From Rhodanobacter thiooxydans (GTDB taxonomy: Bacteria; Pseudomonadota; Gammaproteobacteria; Xanthomonadales; Rhodanobacteraceae), in contig NZ_CP127409.1 of the NCBI RefSeq assembly GCF_030291135.1, forward strand, positions 1,922,001-1,986,000: a stretch of 64,000 nucleotides of DNA. Reading direction: 5' to 3'. The position numbers were made by a program, and so were the translations under genes. Each line of letters begins with the position of its first letter. Within the stretch, counting starts at the first letter, position 1. A model generated the notes under the pieces. The model saw nothing but the letters and a program-made list of their open reading frames with translations. It did no database searches and was not told the DNA's origin. This document shows, piece by piece, positions 1 to 10,629 of the stretch.

Positions 1-65
1 ACCGTGTTTGGCGTGCCGGTCAGTGCACACAGCAGCGCCCGTCCGGCACCCAGACCGTCGACTGA
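1..65 (+). CDS. possible C-terminal end of FixH/CcoH (partial)
   Basis: The first 65 bases hold an open frame (starting at base 3, about 20 codons) that ends in TGA nine bases before the ccoI start. In cbb3 oxidase assembly clusters the gene before ccoI is commonly fixH/ccoH, so this may be its tail. The visible residues (VWRAGQ, then a polar tail) are too few to assign a family. The other two frames are also open here, so the assignment rests only on position. Confidence 0.25.
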   Translation, partial: RVWRAGQCTQQRPSGTQTVD

Positions 66-74
66 CCCACCGCC

Positions 75-2333
75 ATGAACAGCTACGCGGCGTGGGCCCA
101 TCCGCAACTCGCCGCGCAGGTACTGCGCCCCCGCCGCGACGGTTGCAGCGAGATCGCACTCTCGGTCGAGGCGCTGACCGATGCCCGCCAGGTCCTGCAA
201 CTGGAACAACTGATCCGCTCACTGCCCGGCGTGCAGCGCGTTGCCATCGATCGTCCGGCGCGCCGGGTGCGGGTGGTGCTGGATGTCGGCCGTACGCCCT
301 TGCCGACCCTGCTGGCGAATTTCGCCGCCGCCGGTTGCCCGGCACAACCGCTGCAGCACGACAGCATCGACGATGCCCGCGCGCAGGAACAGCACGACGC
401 GCTGAAGCGCCTGCTGGTGGCCGGCATGTGCGCAATGCAGGTGATGACCTATGCATTCGTCATCTATATCGGCGTGGTCGACTTCGTCGATTTCAGCACG
501 CGCAACCTGTTCCGCTGGCTCGGCCTGCTGACCAGCGTACCGGTGGTGTTCTACTCGGCCATGCCGTTCTTCCGCGGTGCGCTGCAGGAACTGCGCGAGC
601 GCCGGCTCGGCATCAACCTGCCGGTCGCGCTGGCGGTGGCCCTGGTGTTCCTGGCCAGCATGATCAACACCCTGCGCGGCAGCGGCGAGATCTATTTCGA
701 TTCGGTGACCATGTTCGTGTTCCTGCTGCTGGGCGGGCGCTACCTGGAACTGCGCTCGCGCCACCGCAGCGGTGCGATGGGCGATGCGGTGATCGACACC
801 GCGCCGCTGCTGGCGCAACGCCGTCGTGCCGATGGCGAACTGGAAACGGTGCCGGCAATGACCCTGCTGTCCGGCGACCGCGTGCACATCGCCGAAGGCA
901 CCCGGGTGCCCGCCGACGGCGTGCTGCAGAGCGCGGATGTCCGGGTGGATGAAGCGCTGCTGTCGGGCGAGTCGCGACCGGTGCGACGCATGCGCGGCGA
1001 CCAGCTGATCGCCGGCAGCGTGCTGTTGTCCGGCCCGGCCGAACTGATCGTGGAGCACAGCGGCAACACCACCACCGTGGCGCGGCTGGGTGAACTGGCC
1101 ACGCGTGCGCGGCAGGCACGTACGCTGGGCGCCGCCAGCGATCGCGAGGTCGGCCGCTTCGTCGCCCGCGTGCTGGGGCTGACCGTACTCACCGCACTGG
1201 GCTGGTCGCTGGTCGATCCCGCGCGTGCTTTCGAAGCGGCAGTGGCGGTGCTGGTCGTCGCCTGCCCCTGTGCGTTCGCGCTCACCCGCCCGGCCACGCT
1301 GACCCGGGCACTGGGCGTGCTGGCCGGTCGCGGCGTGCTGGTCACCCACGGCGAGGCACTCGGCCGGCTGGCCGCGGTCGACTACGCGATGTTCGACAAG
1401 ACCGGCACGCTGACGGTGCCGCAACTGGACCGCCACGCGGTCGAGCCCTTGCGCGGCGACAGTGCCGAGCAGGTGCTGCAACTGGCCGCCGCACTGGCGC
1501 ATGAAAGCTCGCACCCGCTGGCCCGTGCGCTGGCCGACACGGCACGCCAGCAGGCGCTGCCGCTGCAGGCGCAATCAGTACAGGTGGCTGCCGCTGCCGG
1601 CATCTGCGGCGAAGTGGCGGGCCGCCCGTTGTGGCTGGGGCGGGCTGACTTTGCACTGGCGCCGAGCGGCCAGGCGATTCCCTCCGGCATCAGCGATGCC
1701 TTGCTGCTGGCCGATACGCAGGGTGCCATCGCCGCCTTCCATCTGGACGAACAGCCGCGCGCCGATGCCCGCCGCATGCTCGACTTCCTGCGTGCCGACG
1801 GCATCGCGACCAGCATGGCCAGCGGCGATGCCGCCAGTCGCGTGGCGACGGTGGCTGATCGCCTCGGCATCGCCGACTGGCATGCACGGCAATCGCCCGC
1901 GGACAAACTCGAACGCTTGCAGGCCGCGCACGCCAAGGGACATACCACGCTGGCCGTCGGCGACGGCAGCAACGACGCACCGCTGCTGGCTGGTGCCGAT
2001 GTCTCGGCGGCGCTGGCCTCCGGCACCGAGCTGGCCCAGGCCCATGCCGACCTGTTGCTGCTGGATGGACGGCTGAGCGGACTGGTCGACGCACGCGCGA
2101 TCGCCTGCCAGCTGCAGCAGATCACCGCGCAGAGCCGCCGCTGGGCGCTGGCCTACAACCTGTGCGCGGTGCCGTTTGCGGCATTCGGCCTGGTACCGCC
2201 ATGGCTGGCCGGCATCGGCATGTCGCTCAGTTCGCTGGTGGTGGTGCTGAACGCACTGCGCGTGGGCAGCCGGGAAGCGACTTCGGACGAACGCTCCGGC
2301 CCGGCAACCGGCGCACGCGAGTTGCCGGCATGA
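75..2333 (+). CDS. ccoI: CcoI/FixI-type copper-translocating P-type ATPase
   Basis: This heavy-metal P1B-ATPase (752 aa) probably moves copper across the inner membrane for assembly of cbb3 cytochrome oxidase. It shows the membrane CPC motif (ACPCAFAL), the phosphorylation loop DKTGTLT, the SHPLA element, the actuator motif as SGES, and the hinge GDGSNDAPLL. An N-terminal HMA-like fold is suggested by residues 25-95, but the usual metal-binding CxxC is not visible there, nor is a Cys-rich leader. The next gene, ccoS, overlaps its stop by ATGA, which fixes the assignment to CcoI rather than a copper-resistance CopA. The start is the first ATG after the upstream frame ends. Confidence 0.93.
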   Translation: MNSYAAWAHPQLAAQVLRPRRDGCSEIALSVEALTDARQVLQLEQLIRSLPGVQRVAIDRPARRVRVVLDVGRTPLPTLLANFAAAGCPAQPLQHDSIDDARAQEQHDALKRLLVAGMCAMQVMTYAFVIYIGVVDFVDFSTRNLFRWLGLLTSVPVVFYSAMPFFRGALQELRERRLGINLPVALAVALVFLASMINTLRGSGEIYFDSVTMFVFLLLGGRYLELRSRHRSGAMGDAVIDTAPLLAQRRRADGELETVPAMTLLSGDRVHIAEGTRVPADGVLQSADVRVDEALLSGESRPVRRMRGDQLIAGSVLLSGPAELIVEHSGNTTTVARLGELATRARQARTLGAASDREVGRFVARVLGLTVLTALGWSLVDPARAFEAAVAVLVVACPCAFALTRPATLTRALGVLAGRGVLVTHGEALGRLAAVDYAMFDKTGTLTVPQLDRHAVEPLRGDSAEQVLQLAAALAHESSHPLARALADTARQQALPLQAQSVQVAAAAGICGEVAGRPLWLGRADFALAPSGQAIPSGISDALLLADTQGAIAAFHLDEQPRADARRMLDFLRADGIATSMASGDAASRVATVADRLGIADWHARQSPADKLERLQAAHAKGHTTLAVGDGSNDAPLLAGADVSAALASGTELAQAHADLLLLDGRLSGLVDARAIACQLQQITAQSRRWALAYNLCAVPFAAFGLVPPWLAGIGMSLSSLVVVLNALRVGSREATSDERSGPATGARELPA

Positions 2334-2524
2334 ACATCCTGCTGGTGCTGATTCCGGTAACCCTGGTCATCCTGATCGTGGCCGTGCGGCTGTTCTTCTG
2401 GGCGGTCAACCACCAGCAGTTCGACGACCTGGACAGCCCTGCGCAACTGCCGCTGATGGACGACCAGCCCGAGCCGGCGCCACCAGCGGAAACCTCCGAA
2501 AGCGATTCCGCCACGCCACCGTAA
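2330..2524 (+). CDS. ccoS: CcoS, cbb3 oxidase assembly protein
   Basis: This 64-residue protein has a single N-terminal membrane helix (LLVLIPVTLVILIVAVRLFF), then the FFWAVxxxQFDDLD element typical of CcoS, and an acidic, proline-rich tail. CcoS is needed for cofactor (heme and copper) maturation of the cbb3 oxidase. The ATG lies in an ATGA overlap with the ccoI stop, indicating translational coupling. Only 27 bases separate its stop from the convergent gene that follows. Confidence 0.92.
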   Translation: MNILLVLIPVTLVILIVAVRLFFWAVNHQQFDDLDSPAQLPLMDDQPEPAPPAETSESDSATPP

Positions 2525-2551
2525 GGGCGGGCACTGCCCGCCAGCAGACTC

Positions 2552-4504
2552 CTACGGCTTGCGGCGCAAGGCGGCTTGCAGCAGACGTTGCTGCACGCGT
2601 TCGGACACGCTTGCCGGCGCGTCCAGACCCATCCGCGCCAGCGCCTCGCCCTCGCCAGCAGCCACCTCGCCAGGACGCACGACGGCGCCCAGCAATCGCC
2701 ATTTGCCGCGCCAGTTGCCGCTGCAGGATTTCAGCCATTCCAGTGCCGGCAGCAGGCGCTGCTCGACCCCGGTGAAATCGCTGCCGAACGGAAACGTCGG
2801 CAGCAGGCCTTTCTGCCGGAACGGCGCCAGCACCTCGTGCAGGTGGCCCGGGCGATGGCGGCGCCAGGCTTCCGGTATCACGAAATCCGCGGCCAGCTTG
2901 CGGTGCGCCTTGGCCTGCGCGCACAGCGCGTCGAGGAAGCGCGCATCGGCGATCGACAGCATCGCCTCGACGCACTCGCCGTCGCTCTTGCCGCGCAGGT
3001 CAGCAACACCGTACTCGGTGATGACGATGTCGCGCAGGTGGCGCGGGATGGTGGTCTGGCCGTAGTTCCAGCGGATATTGCTCTCGATGCCGCCGCGACT
3101 CTCGCGGGTGGCGCGCAGCAGCAGCACCGAACGACCGTCCGGCAACTCGTGCGCCATCGCCACGAAGTTGTACTGGCCGCCGACGCCGCTGACCACGGCG
3201 CCGTCCTCCAGCGTATCGGACACCGCCGCGCCGAGCAGGGTCGCCATCATGCAGGTGTTGAAGAAACGCGCGCCGCGCCGCTGCAACATCGCCAGCGCCT
3301 GGTGGTCGCCGTACAGCTGGTTGACGTTGGACACCGCGCACATGTCGATCGCGTCCGGATCGGCCGCCTCGGTGGCGTCGAGCCAGTCGTACAGCTCGCG
3401 CGAACCGAGGAAGAACGCGCCGCGCAGGTAGTGTCCGCCCGGCGTGGCCGGGTCCAGGCGGCCGTCCGCGGCGGCGCGTTCCAGCGCCAGGTCGTCCCAG
3501 CTGCGCCGCTTCAGGATGCCGCCGCGCTGCAGGTGCATGAAGCCGTCCATCACCATCTCGCTGGCGCCGTACAGGCCGGCCCCGAACGGCGCCAGGCCGC
3601 CCAGCTGGCCGGCCAGTGAGTGGGTGGCGCCGCCCGGGTCCAGCGCCACCAGCGCGCGCCGCCATTGGGTGTTGTCGTGCTGGCGCAACAGCAGCGCCTT
3701 GACCAGCGCGTCGGACAACGCGCCGATGCCGATCTGCAGACAGCCGCCATCCCTGACCAGCGCGCTGGCATGCAGGCCCAGCGCGTATTCGACGAGATCC
3801 ACCGGCGACCGCGGCAACGCAAACAGCTGCGATGAATGTTCCGGGCGCAGCTCCACGTCGAAATACGCTTCCGCCACCTCGGCATCGCCGCCCAGGTACG
3901 GCAGCTCCGGATGCACCACCGCCACGCACAGCGGCCGCCGGCCGCTCGATTGCGCCTGGCGCAGGAAATCCAGGGTCAGGTCAGGGTTGCACGACAGGCT
4001 GTAATGCACGCCGTCCGGCCCTTCGCGCCGCGCCACCAGTTGCACCAGCAGGTTGATGTCCTGCGCCGCCAGGTCGCGCGCCACGTGGGTGTAGTTCTGG
4101 CTGATGTAGTTGCGCTGGGCGCTGGCCGAATGCAGCAGCGCGCCGGACTGCAGGTAGAACTCGTGCACCTCGACGTTCACGGGCAGCGCATTGCGCGCCT
4201 GGTCGAGCGCGTACTGCGGGTCGATCGCGTCGGCGCCGAAGTGGCGTTCGACGAACGGCCCGAGGAAACGCTGTTCCAGCCCCAGCGCTGGCTGCGGCCG
4301 GGTCAGCGACAGCGCGGTATACAGGCGCATCGAGCGCCCGGCGTCGGCGGCGACCAGCCGGTACAGCGCATTGAGCAAGCCATGCGGCTTGCCCAGGCCC
4401 AGCGGCGCGGCGATGCGCAGGTGCGGACCCAGTGCATGCGCAAGATGGCGTGCGCAGGCCTCGGTGTCGGCGTAGCGGTACTCGATCGGCATGCGCGCGA
4501 TCAT
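2552..4504 (-). CDS. acetyl-CoA hydrolase/CoA-transferase family protein
   Basis: A 650-residue protein of the acetyl-CoA hydrolase/transferase family, which hydrolyses acyl-CoA or moves CoA between carboxylic acids. The C-terminal half carries the family landmarks GVGGQYNFVAMAHELPDGRS and VITEYGVADLRGKS. The frame stays open far upstream but runs there through the opposite-strand phospholipase gene, so the start is taken at ATG 4504 (MIARMPIEYRY), with 4492 (MPIEYRY) as an alternative. It is convergent with ccoS and divergent from the phospholipase D gene, with about 55 bp between. The actual CoA substrate cannot be read from the sequence. Confidence 0.85.
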   Translation of the reverse strand: MIARMPIEYRYADTEACARHLAHALGPHLRIAAPLGLGKPHGLLNALYRLVAADAGRSMRLYTALSLTRPQPALGLEQRFLGPFVERHFGADAIDPQYALDQARNALPVNVEVHEFYLQSGALLHSASAQRNYISQNYTHVARDLAAQDINLLVQLVARREGPDGVHYSLSCNPDLTLDFLRQAQSSGRRPLCVAVVHPELPYLGGDAEVAEAYFDVELRPEHSSQLFALPRSPVDLVEYALGLHASALVRDGGCLQIGIGALSDALVKALLLRQHDNTQWRRALVALDPGGATHSLAGQLGGLAPFGAGLYGASEMVMDGFMHLQRGGILKRRSWDDLALERAAADGRLDPATPGGHYLRGAFFLGSRELYDWLDATEAADPDAIDMCAVSNVNQLYGDHQALAMLQRRGARFFNTCMMATLLGAAVSDTLEDGAVVSGVGGQYNFVAMAHELPDGRSVLLLRATRESRGGIESNIRWNYGQTTIPRHLRDIVITEYGVADLRGKSDGECVEAMLSIADARFLDALCAQAKAHRKLAADFVIPEAWRRHRPGHLHEVLAPFRQKGLLPTFPFGSDFTGVEQRLLPALEWLKSCSGNWRGKWRLLGAVVRPGEVAAGEGEALARMGLDAPASVSERVQQRLLQAALRRKP

Positions 4505-4558
4505 GCCAGAAGCCCCGCGACGTCGGCGCGCCGACAAGCCATCGCCTACACTCGGGCC

Positions 4559-6025
<1,467 letters not shown>

Positions 6026-6122
6026 GGCCGGCCCGTCCTCTTCAGGCTTTCCCTGCGCTTCCCGTGTCAAGCGGATGTTTTCTCACAACTTGATACAACG
6101 CGCATGTTAGGCTCGCGCCCCT

Positions 6123-7472
6123 ATGTCCGCGCCGTTCGACGACACCACGCCACGCCATGTACTGACCCCCAGCTCGCTCAATCGGCTGGTGCGCGACCTG
6201 CTGGGCGACGCGCTGCCGCAGGTGTGGATCGAGGGTGAGCTGTCGAACGTGGCCAAGCCAGCCTCGGGCCACCTGTACTTCACGCTGAAGGACAGCGGCG
6301 CCCAGGTGCGCTGCGCCATGTTCAAGATGAAGGCGTCCGCGCTGCGCTTCCGCCCGGTCGATGGCATGCAGGTGCTGCTGCGCGCCAAGGTCGGCCTGTA
6401 CGAGCCGCGCGGCGAGTTCCAGCTGGTCGCCGAATACATGGAGCCGGCCGGCGAAGGCGCGCTGCAACGCGAGTTCGAGCAACTCAAGGCCAGGCTCGAC
6501 GCCGAAGGCCTGTTCGACCCGGCGCGCAAGCGTGCCCTGCCCGCCTACGCGCGGCGCATCGGCGTGATCACCTCGGCCACCGGCGCAGCAATCCGCGACG
6601 TGCTGAGCGTGCTGGCGCGACGCTGGCCGCTGGCCGACGTGGAAGTGCTGCCGGTGCCGGTGCAGGGCCGCGAGGCGCCGCCGGCGATCGTCGCCATGCT
6701 GAAGAAAGCCTCGGCCTGCGCACGCTACGACGTGCTGCTGCTCACCCGCGGCGGCGGTTCGCTGGAAGACCTGTGGGCGTTCAACGAGGAAGCAGTGGCG
6801 CGGGCGATCCACGCCAGCGCGGTGCCGGTGGTCTCCGCGGTCGGCCACGAGATCGACTTCAGCATCGCCGACTTCGTCGCCGACCTGCGCGCGCCCACGC
6901 CTTCGGCTGCCGCCGAATTGCTGGTGCCCGATGCCGTGGCAGTCGATCGCCACCTGCGCCAGCTGCAGCAGCGCCTGGCCACCTTGCAGCAACGCCAGTT
7001 ACAGGCGCATTCGCAACGCGTCGATCACCTGCTGGCGCGACTGCAGGCGCAGCGGCCACAAGCCCGCTTGCAGCGCGACCGCGAACGGCTGCAGCACCTG
7101 CAACGCCGCCTGATTGCCGTGCTGCGCGAACAAGGCCAGCGGCGCCACACGCGACTGGAGCGCCTGCACGCGCGCCTGCTGGCGCAGCATCCGCGTGCGC
7201 GCCTGTCGCTGCTGGCACGCCGGCTGGCCGAACAGGATCAGCGCCTGCACCGCGCGATCACGCACATCCTCGAACGCCGGCAGACGACGCTGCACCACGC
7301 CGGCCATGCACTGCACGCGGTCAGCCCGCTGGCCACGCTCGAACGCGGCTACGCGATCCTGTTCGAGGCGGACGGCCAGGTGTTGCGCTCGGCCCGGGGT
7401 GTCGCCGTGGATACGCGGTTGCGCGCACGCCTCGCCGACGGCGAGTTACCGCTGCGGGTCAGCGACGACTGA
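6123..7472 (+). CDS. xseA: exodeoxyribonuclease VII large subunit
   Basis: XseA (449 aa) is the catalytic subunit of exonuclease VII, which degrades single-stranded DNA to short oligonucleotides. An N-terminal OB fold (about residues 10-110, with VWIEGELSN and GHLYFTLKD) precedes the nuclease domain, which shows [34 protein letters not shown] and [21 protein letters not shown] long Gln/Arg-rich coiled coil follows (about 280-410), and the conserved tail includes LERGYAIL. Length and order are standard. The small subunit gene xseB is not next to it. It starts 97 bp after the phospholipase gene. Confidence 0.96.
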   Translation: MSAPFDDTTPRHVLTPSSLNRLVRDLLGDALPQVWIEGELSNVAKPASGHLYFTLKDSGAQVRCAMFKMKASALRFRPVDGMQVLLRAKVGLYEPRGEFQLVAEYMEPAGEGALQREFEQLKARLDAEGLFDPARKRALPAYARRIGVITSATGAAIRDVLSVLARRWPLADVEVLPVPVQGREAPPAIVAMLKKASACARYDVLLLTRGGGSLEDLWAFNEEAVARAIHASAVPVVSAVGHEIDFSIADFVADLRAPTPSAAAELLVPDAVAVDRHLRQLQQRLATLQQRQLQAHSQRVDHLLARLQAQRPQARLQRDRERLQHLQRRLIAVLREQGQRRHTRLERLHARLLAQHPRARLSLLARRLAEQDQRLHRAITHILERRQTTLHHAGHALHAVSPLATLERGYAILFEADGQVLRSARGVAVDTRLRARLADGELPLRVSDD

Positions 7473-7538
7473 CCGCCCCGCTCACGCAAACTGAACGCCG
7501 CGGCCCGCATCCTTCACGCCTCTCCACGGAGGCGATGC

Positions 7539-9182
7539 ATGAAGGCGGCGGCGTTGTTCGTGAAGGCCCTCGAGGCCGAGGGCGTGCATTGCATCTTCGG
7601 CGTGCCCGGCGAGGAAAACCTCGACCTGGTGGAAGCGCTGCGCGAATCATCGATCCGGTTGATCGTGACCCGCCACGAACAGGCCGCCGGCTTCATGGCC
7701 GCGACCTGGGGCCGCCTGACCGGTGAGGCCGGCGTGGCGCTGGCCACGCTCGGACCCGGCGCCACCAACCTGGTCACCGCGGCGGCCTATGCCCAGCTCG
7801 GCGCGATGCCGATGCTGATGATCACCGGCCAGAAACCGATCCGCACGCACAAGCAGGGCCTGTTCCAGCTGGTCGACGTGGTCGACATGATGCAGCCGTT
7901 GACCAAGTACACGCGCCAGCTGGTCTCCGCGCCGACGATCCCGGCGCGGGTGCGCGAGGCGTTCCGCCGCGCGGAGGAGGAGCGCCCCGGCGCGGTGCAC
8001 CTGGAACTGCCGGAGGACATCGCACGCGACGACGTCGAAGACGCGATCCTGCTGCCCACCGGATACGCGCGCCGTCCCTCGCCCGACGATGCCGCGCTGG
8101 TGCAGGCGGCCGAAGCGATCGGCAATGCAGGGAAGCCGATCCTGATGATCGGCGCCGCCGCCAACCGGCAACGCACCGCAGTGGCGTTGCGCGCGTTCAT
8201 CGACAAGCTGGGCCTGCCGTTCTTCACCACCCAGATGGGCAAGGGCGTGGTCGACGAGGACCACCCGTTGTGGCTGGGCAACGCCGCGCTGTCGGACGGC
8301 GACTTCGTGCACCGCGCGATCGACGCCGCCGACGTGATCGTCAACGTCGGTCACGACGTGGTGGAGAAGCCGCCGTTCTTCATGCAGAAAGGCCGGCGCA
8401 CGGTGATCCACATCAACTTCGCCTCGGCCGAGGTGGACACCGTGTACTTCCCGCAGATCGAGGTGGTCGGCGACATCGCGCATACGGTCGAGCGGCTCAC
8501 CGATGCGCTGGAGCCGCAAGCGCACTGGGACTTCGCCTGGTTCGACACGGTGCGCCACGCCTTCCACGCGCAGCTGAAGGAACACGCGGACGACGCACGC
8601 TTCCCGATGCACCCGGTGCGCATCGTCGCCGACACCCGCCGCTTCATGCCGGACGACGGCGTACTGTGTCTGGACAACGGCATGTACAAGCTGTGGTACG
8701 CCCGCTACTACCGTGCGCGCCAGCCGAACACCGTGCTGCTGGACAACGCGCTGGCCACCATGGGCGCCGGCCTGCCCTCGGCGATGGCGGCGAAGATGGT
8801 GCACCCGCAGCGCAAGGTGCTGGCGATCTGCGGCGACGGCGGCTTCATGATGAACGCCCAGGAACTGGAAACCGCGGTGCGGCTGAAGCTCGACCTGGTG
8901 ATCCTGCTGCTGCGCGACGACGCCTACGGCATGATCCGCTGGAAGCAGGCGGAGATGGGCTACGCCGACTACGGCATGCAGTTCGGCAACCCGGATTTCG
9001 TGCTGTTCGCCGAAGCGCATGGCGCGCACGGCCACCGCCCGGCCAGCGCCGACGAGTTCCTGCCGACCCTGCAGCGCGCCCATGCGCAAGGCGGCGTGCA
9101 CCTGATCGACCTTGCCATCGACTACAGCGACAACCACCGCATCCTCGACGAGGAAATCCGTCGACTGAGCGCGGCCGTCTGA
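7539..9182 (+). CDS. acetolactate synthase-like thiamine diphosphate enzyme
   Basis: A 547-residue ThDP-dependent enzyme of the acetolactate synthase large-subunit type. It shows the N-terminal GVPGEENLDL, the catalytic glutamate in RHEQAAGFMA, ATLGPGATNLVT, and the ThDP-binding GDGGFMMNAQELE near residue 433. The motif that normally supplies the second metal-binding asparagine reads LLRDDAYGMIRWKQ here. No small regulatory subunit or ilv gene is nearby; the aldehyde dehydrogenase starts 13 bp downstream. This suggests a catabolic role (2-keto acid decarboxylation or carboligation feeding an aldehyde to the dehydrogenase) rather than branched-chain amino acid synthesis. That role is inference. 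Confidence 0.85.
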   Translation: MKAAALFVKALEAEGVHCIFGVPGEENLDLVEALRESSIRLIVTRHEQAAGFMAATWGRLTGEAGVALATLGPGATNLVTAAAYAQLGAMPMLMITGQKPIRTHKQGLFQLVDVVDMMQPLTKYTRQLVSAPTIPARVREAFRRAEEERPGAVHLELPEDIARDDVEDAILLPTGYARRPSPDDAALVQAAEAIGNAGKPILMIGAAANRQRTAVALRAFIDKLGLPFFTTQMGKGVVDEDHPLWLGNAALSDGDFVHRAIDAADVIVNVGHDVVEKPPFFMQKGRRTVIHINFASAEVDTVYFPQIEVVGDIAHTVERLTDALEPQAHWDFAWFDTVRHAFHAQLKEHADDARFPMHPVRIVADTRRFMPDDGVLCLDNGMYKLWYARYYRARQPNTVLLDNALATMGAGLPSAMAAKMVHPQRKVLAICGDGGFMMNAQELETAVRLKLDLVILLLRDDAYGMIRWKQAEMGYADYGMQFGNPDFVLFAEAHGAHGHRPASADEFLPTLQRAHAQGGVHLIDLAIDYSDNHRILDEEIRRLSAAV

Positions 9183-9195
9183 CCCGGAGACCCCC

Positions 9196-10626
9196 ATGCT
9201 GGACAAGACCTATCCCTACTACCTCGCCAACCAGCCGCAGACGTCGAAGAACATGCTCGACGTGCGCGACAAGTACAGCGGCAAGCTCGCCACCCGCGTC
9301 GCCGTGCCGGACGCAAAAGCCACCGAGAAGGCGATCGCCGCCGCGGTGAAGGCGGCCCGGCCGATGCGCGAGTACAAGCCGTGGGCGCGCCAGGCGGTGC
9401 TGCTGCATTGCGCGCAGCGCTTCGCCGAACGCCGCGACGAACTGGCCGAGGCGCTGTGCATCGAGGCGGGCAAGCCGATCAAGGATGCGGCCGGCGAGGT
9501 GACCCGGCTGATCGAGACGTTCCGCATCGCCGCCGAGGAGGCCGTGCGCATCAACGGCGAGACGATCAACCTGGAACTGGCCAGCCGTCTGGACGGCTAT
9601 CACGGCTACACCAAACGCGTGCCGCTGGGACCAGTGTCGTTCATCACGCCGTTCAACTTTCCGCTGAACCTGGTCGCGCACAAGGTGGCACCAGCGATTG
9701 CCGCCGGTTGCCCGTTCGTGCTCAAGCCATCGGAGAAGACGCCGATCGGCGCACTGATCATCGGCGAAGTGCTGGCCGAGACCGACCTGCCGAAAGGCAC
9801 GTTCTCGATCCTAACCCTGGACGGCGCGCATGCCAGCCCGCTGGTCGAGGACCCGCGCCTCAAGCTGCTCTCGTTCACCGGCGGGCAGATCGGCTGGGAC
9901 CTGAAGGCCCGCGCCGGCCACAAGAAGGTGACGCTGGAACTGGGTGGCAACGCCGCCTGCATCGTCGACGCCGACCAGGGCCCGAAGCTGGACAAGGTGG
10001 TCGCACGGCTCATCTTCGGCGCGTTCTACCAGTCCGGCCAGAGCTGCATCGGCGTGCAGCGCATCTACGCCCATGCCGACATCTACGACGCGCTGAAGCG
10101 CAAGCTGGTCGCCGCCACGAAGAAGCTCAAGGCCGGCGATCCGAAAGACAAGAGCGTATTCCTCGGCCCGATGATCGACGAGGCTGCCGCCGAGCGTTTG
10201 CACGGCTGGATCCTCGAAGCGAAGAAGGCCGGTGGCAGGATCCTCTGCGGCGGCAGGCGCCAGGGCAACATGCTCGACGCCACTCTGATGGAAGGCGTAC
10301 CCGCCGACGCCAGGGCAAACCGCCTGGAGGCGTTCGGCCCGTTCGCCCTGCTCGCCCCGTTCCGGAAATTCGACGAAGCGATCGCGCTGGTCAACGACTC
10401 CGACTACGGCCTGCAGGCCGGCATCTTCACCGACAGCCTCGCCCACGCGATGCGTGCGTGGAACGAACTGGAACAGGGCGGCGTGATCGTCAACGACATC
10501 CCCAGCTTCCGCGTGGACAACATGCCGTACGGCGGCGTGAAGCTGTCCGGCCTGGGCCGCGAGGGCGTGCGCTACGCGATCGAGGACATGAGCGAGATCC
10601 GCCTGATGGTGATGCGCGAAGGCTGA
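9196..10626 (+). CDS. aldehyde dehydrogenase family protein
   Basis: A 476-residue NAD(P)+-dependent aldehyde dehydrogenase. The general base glutamate is in TLELGGNAA (about residue 248) and the nucleophilic cysteine in GQSCIGVQR (about residue 283). The cofactor-binding PFNFPLNLVAHK and the tail motif MPYGGVKLSGLGREG are present. The QSCIGVQR form resembles the subgroup acting on lactaldehyde, glyceraldehyde 3-phosphate or sulfolactaldehyde-type substrates. It is spaced 13 bp after the ThDP enzyme and preceded by GGAGA, so the two are almost certainly cotranscribed and may form a two-step oxidation route. Its stop is three bases from that of the convergent gene. Confidence 0.93.
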   Translation: MLDKTYPYYLANQPQTSKNMLDVRDKYSGKLATRVAVPDAKATEKAIAAAVKAARPMREYKPWARQAVLLHCAQRFAERRDELAEALCIEAGKPIKDAAGEVTRLIETFRIAAEEAVRINGETINLELASRLDGYHGYTKRVPLGPVSFITPFNFPLNLVAHKVAPAIAAGCPFVLKPSEKTPIGALIIGEVLAETDLPKGTFSILTLDGAHASPLVEDPRLKLLSFTGGQIGWDLKARAGHKKVTLELGGNAACIVDADQGPKLDKVVARLIFGAFYQSGQSCIGVQRIYAHADIYDALKRKLVAATKKLKAGDPKDKSVFLGPMIDEAAAERLHGWILEAKKAGGRILCGGRRQGNMLDATLMEGVPADARANRLEAFGPFALLAPFRKFDEAIALVNDSDYGLQAGIFTDSLAHAMRAWNELEQGGVIVNDIPSFRVDNMPYGGVKLSGLGREGVRYAIEDMSEIRLMVMREG

Positions 10627-10629
10627 CGA

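Noticed and set aside
219..1574. Long antisense frame opposite ccoI
   Set aside because: Its translation is Arg/Gln/His-rich with no motif, while the + strand carries complete P-type ATPase motifs.
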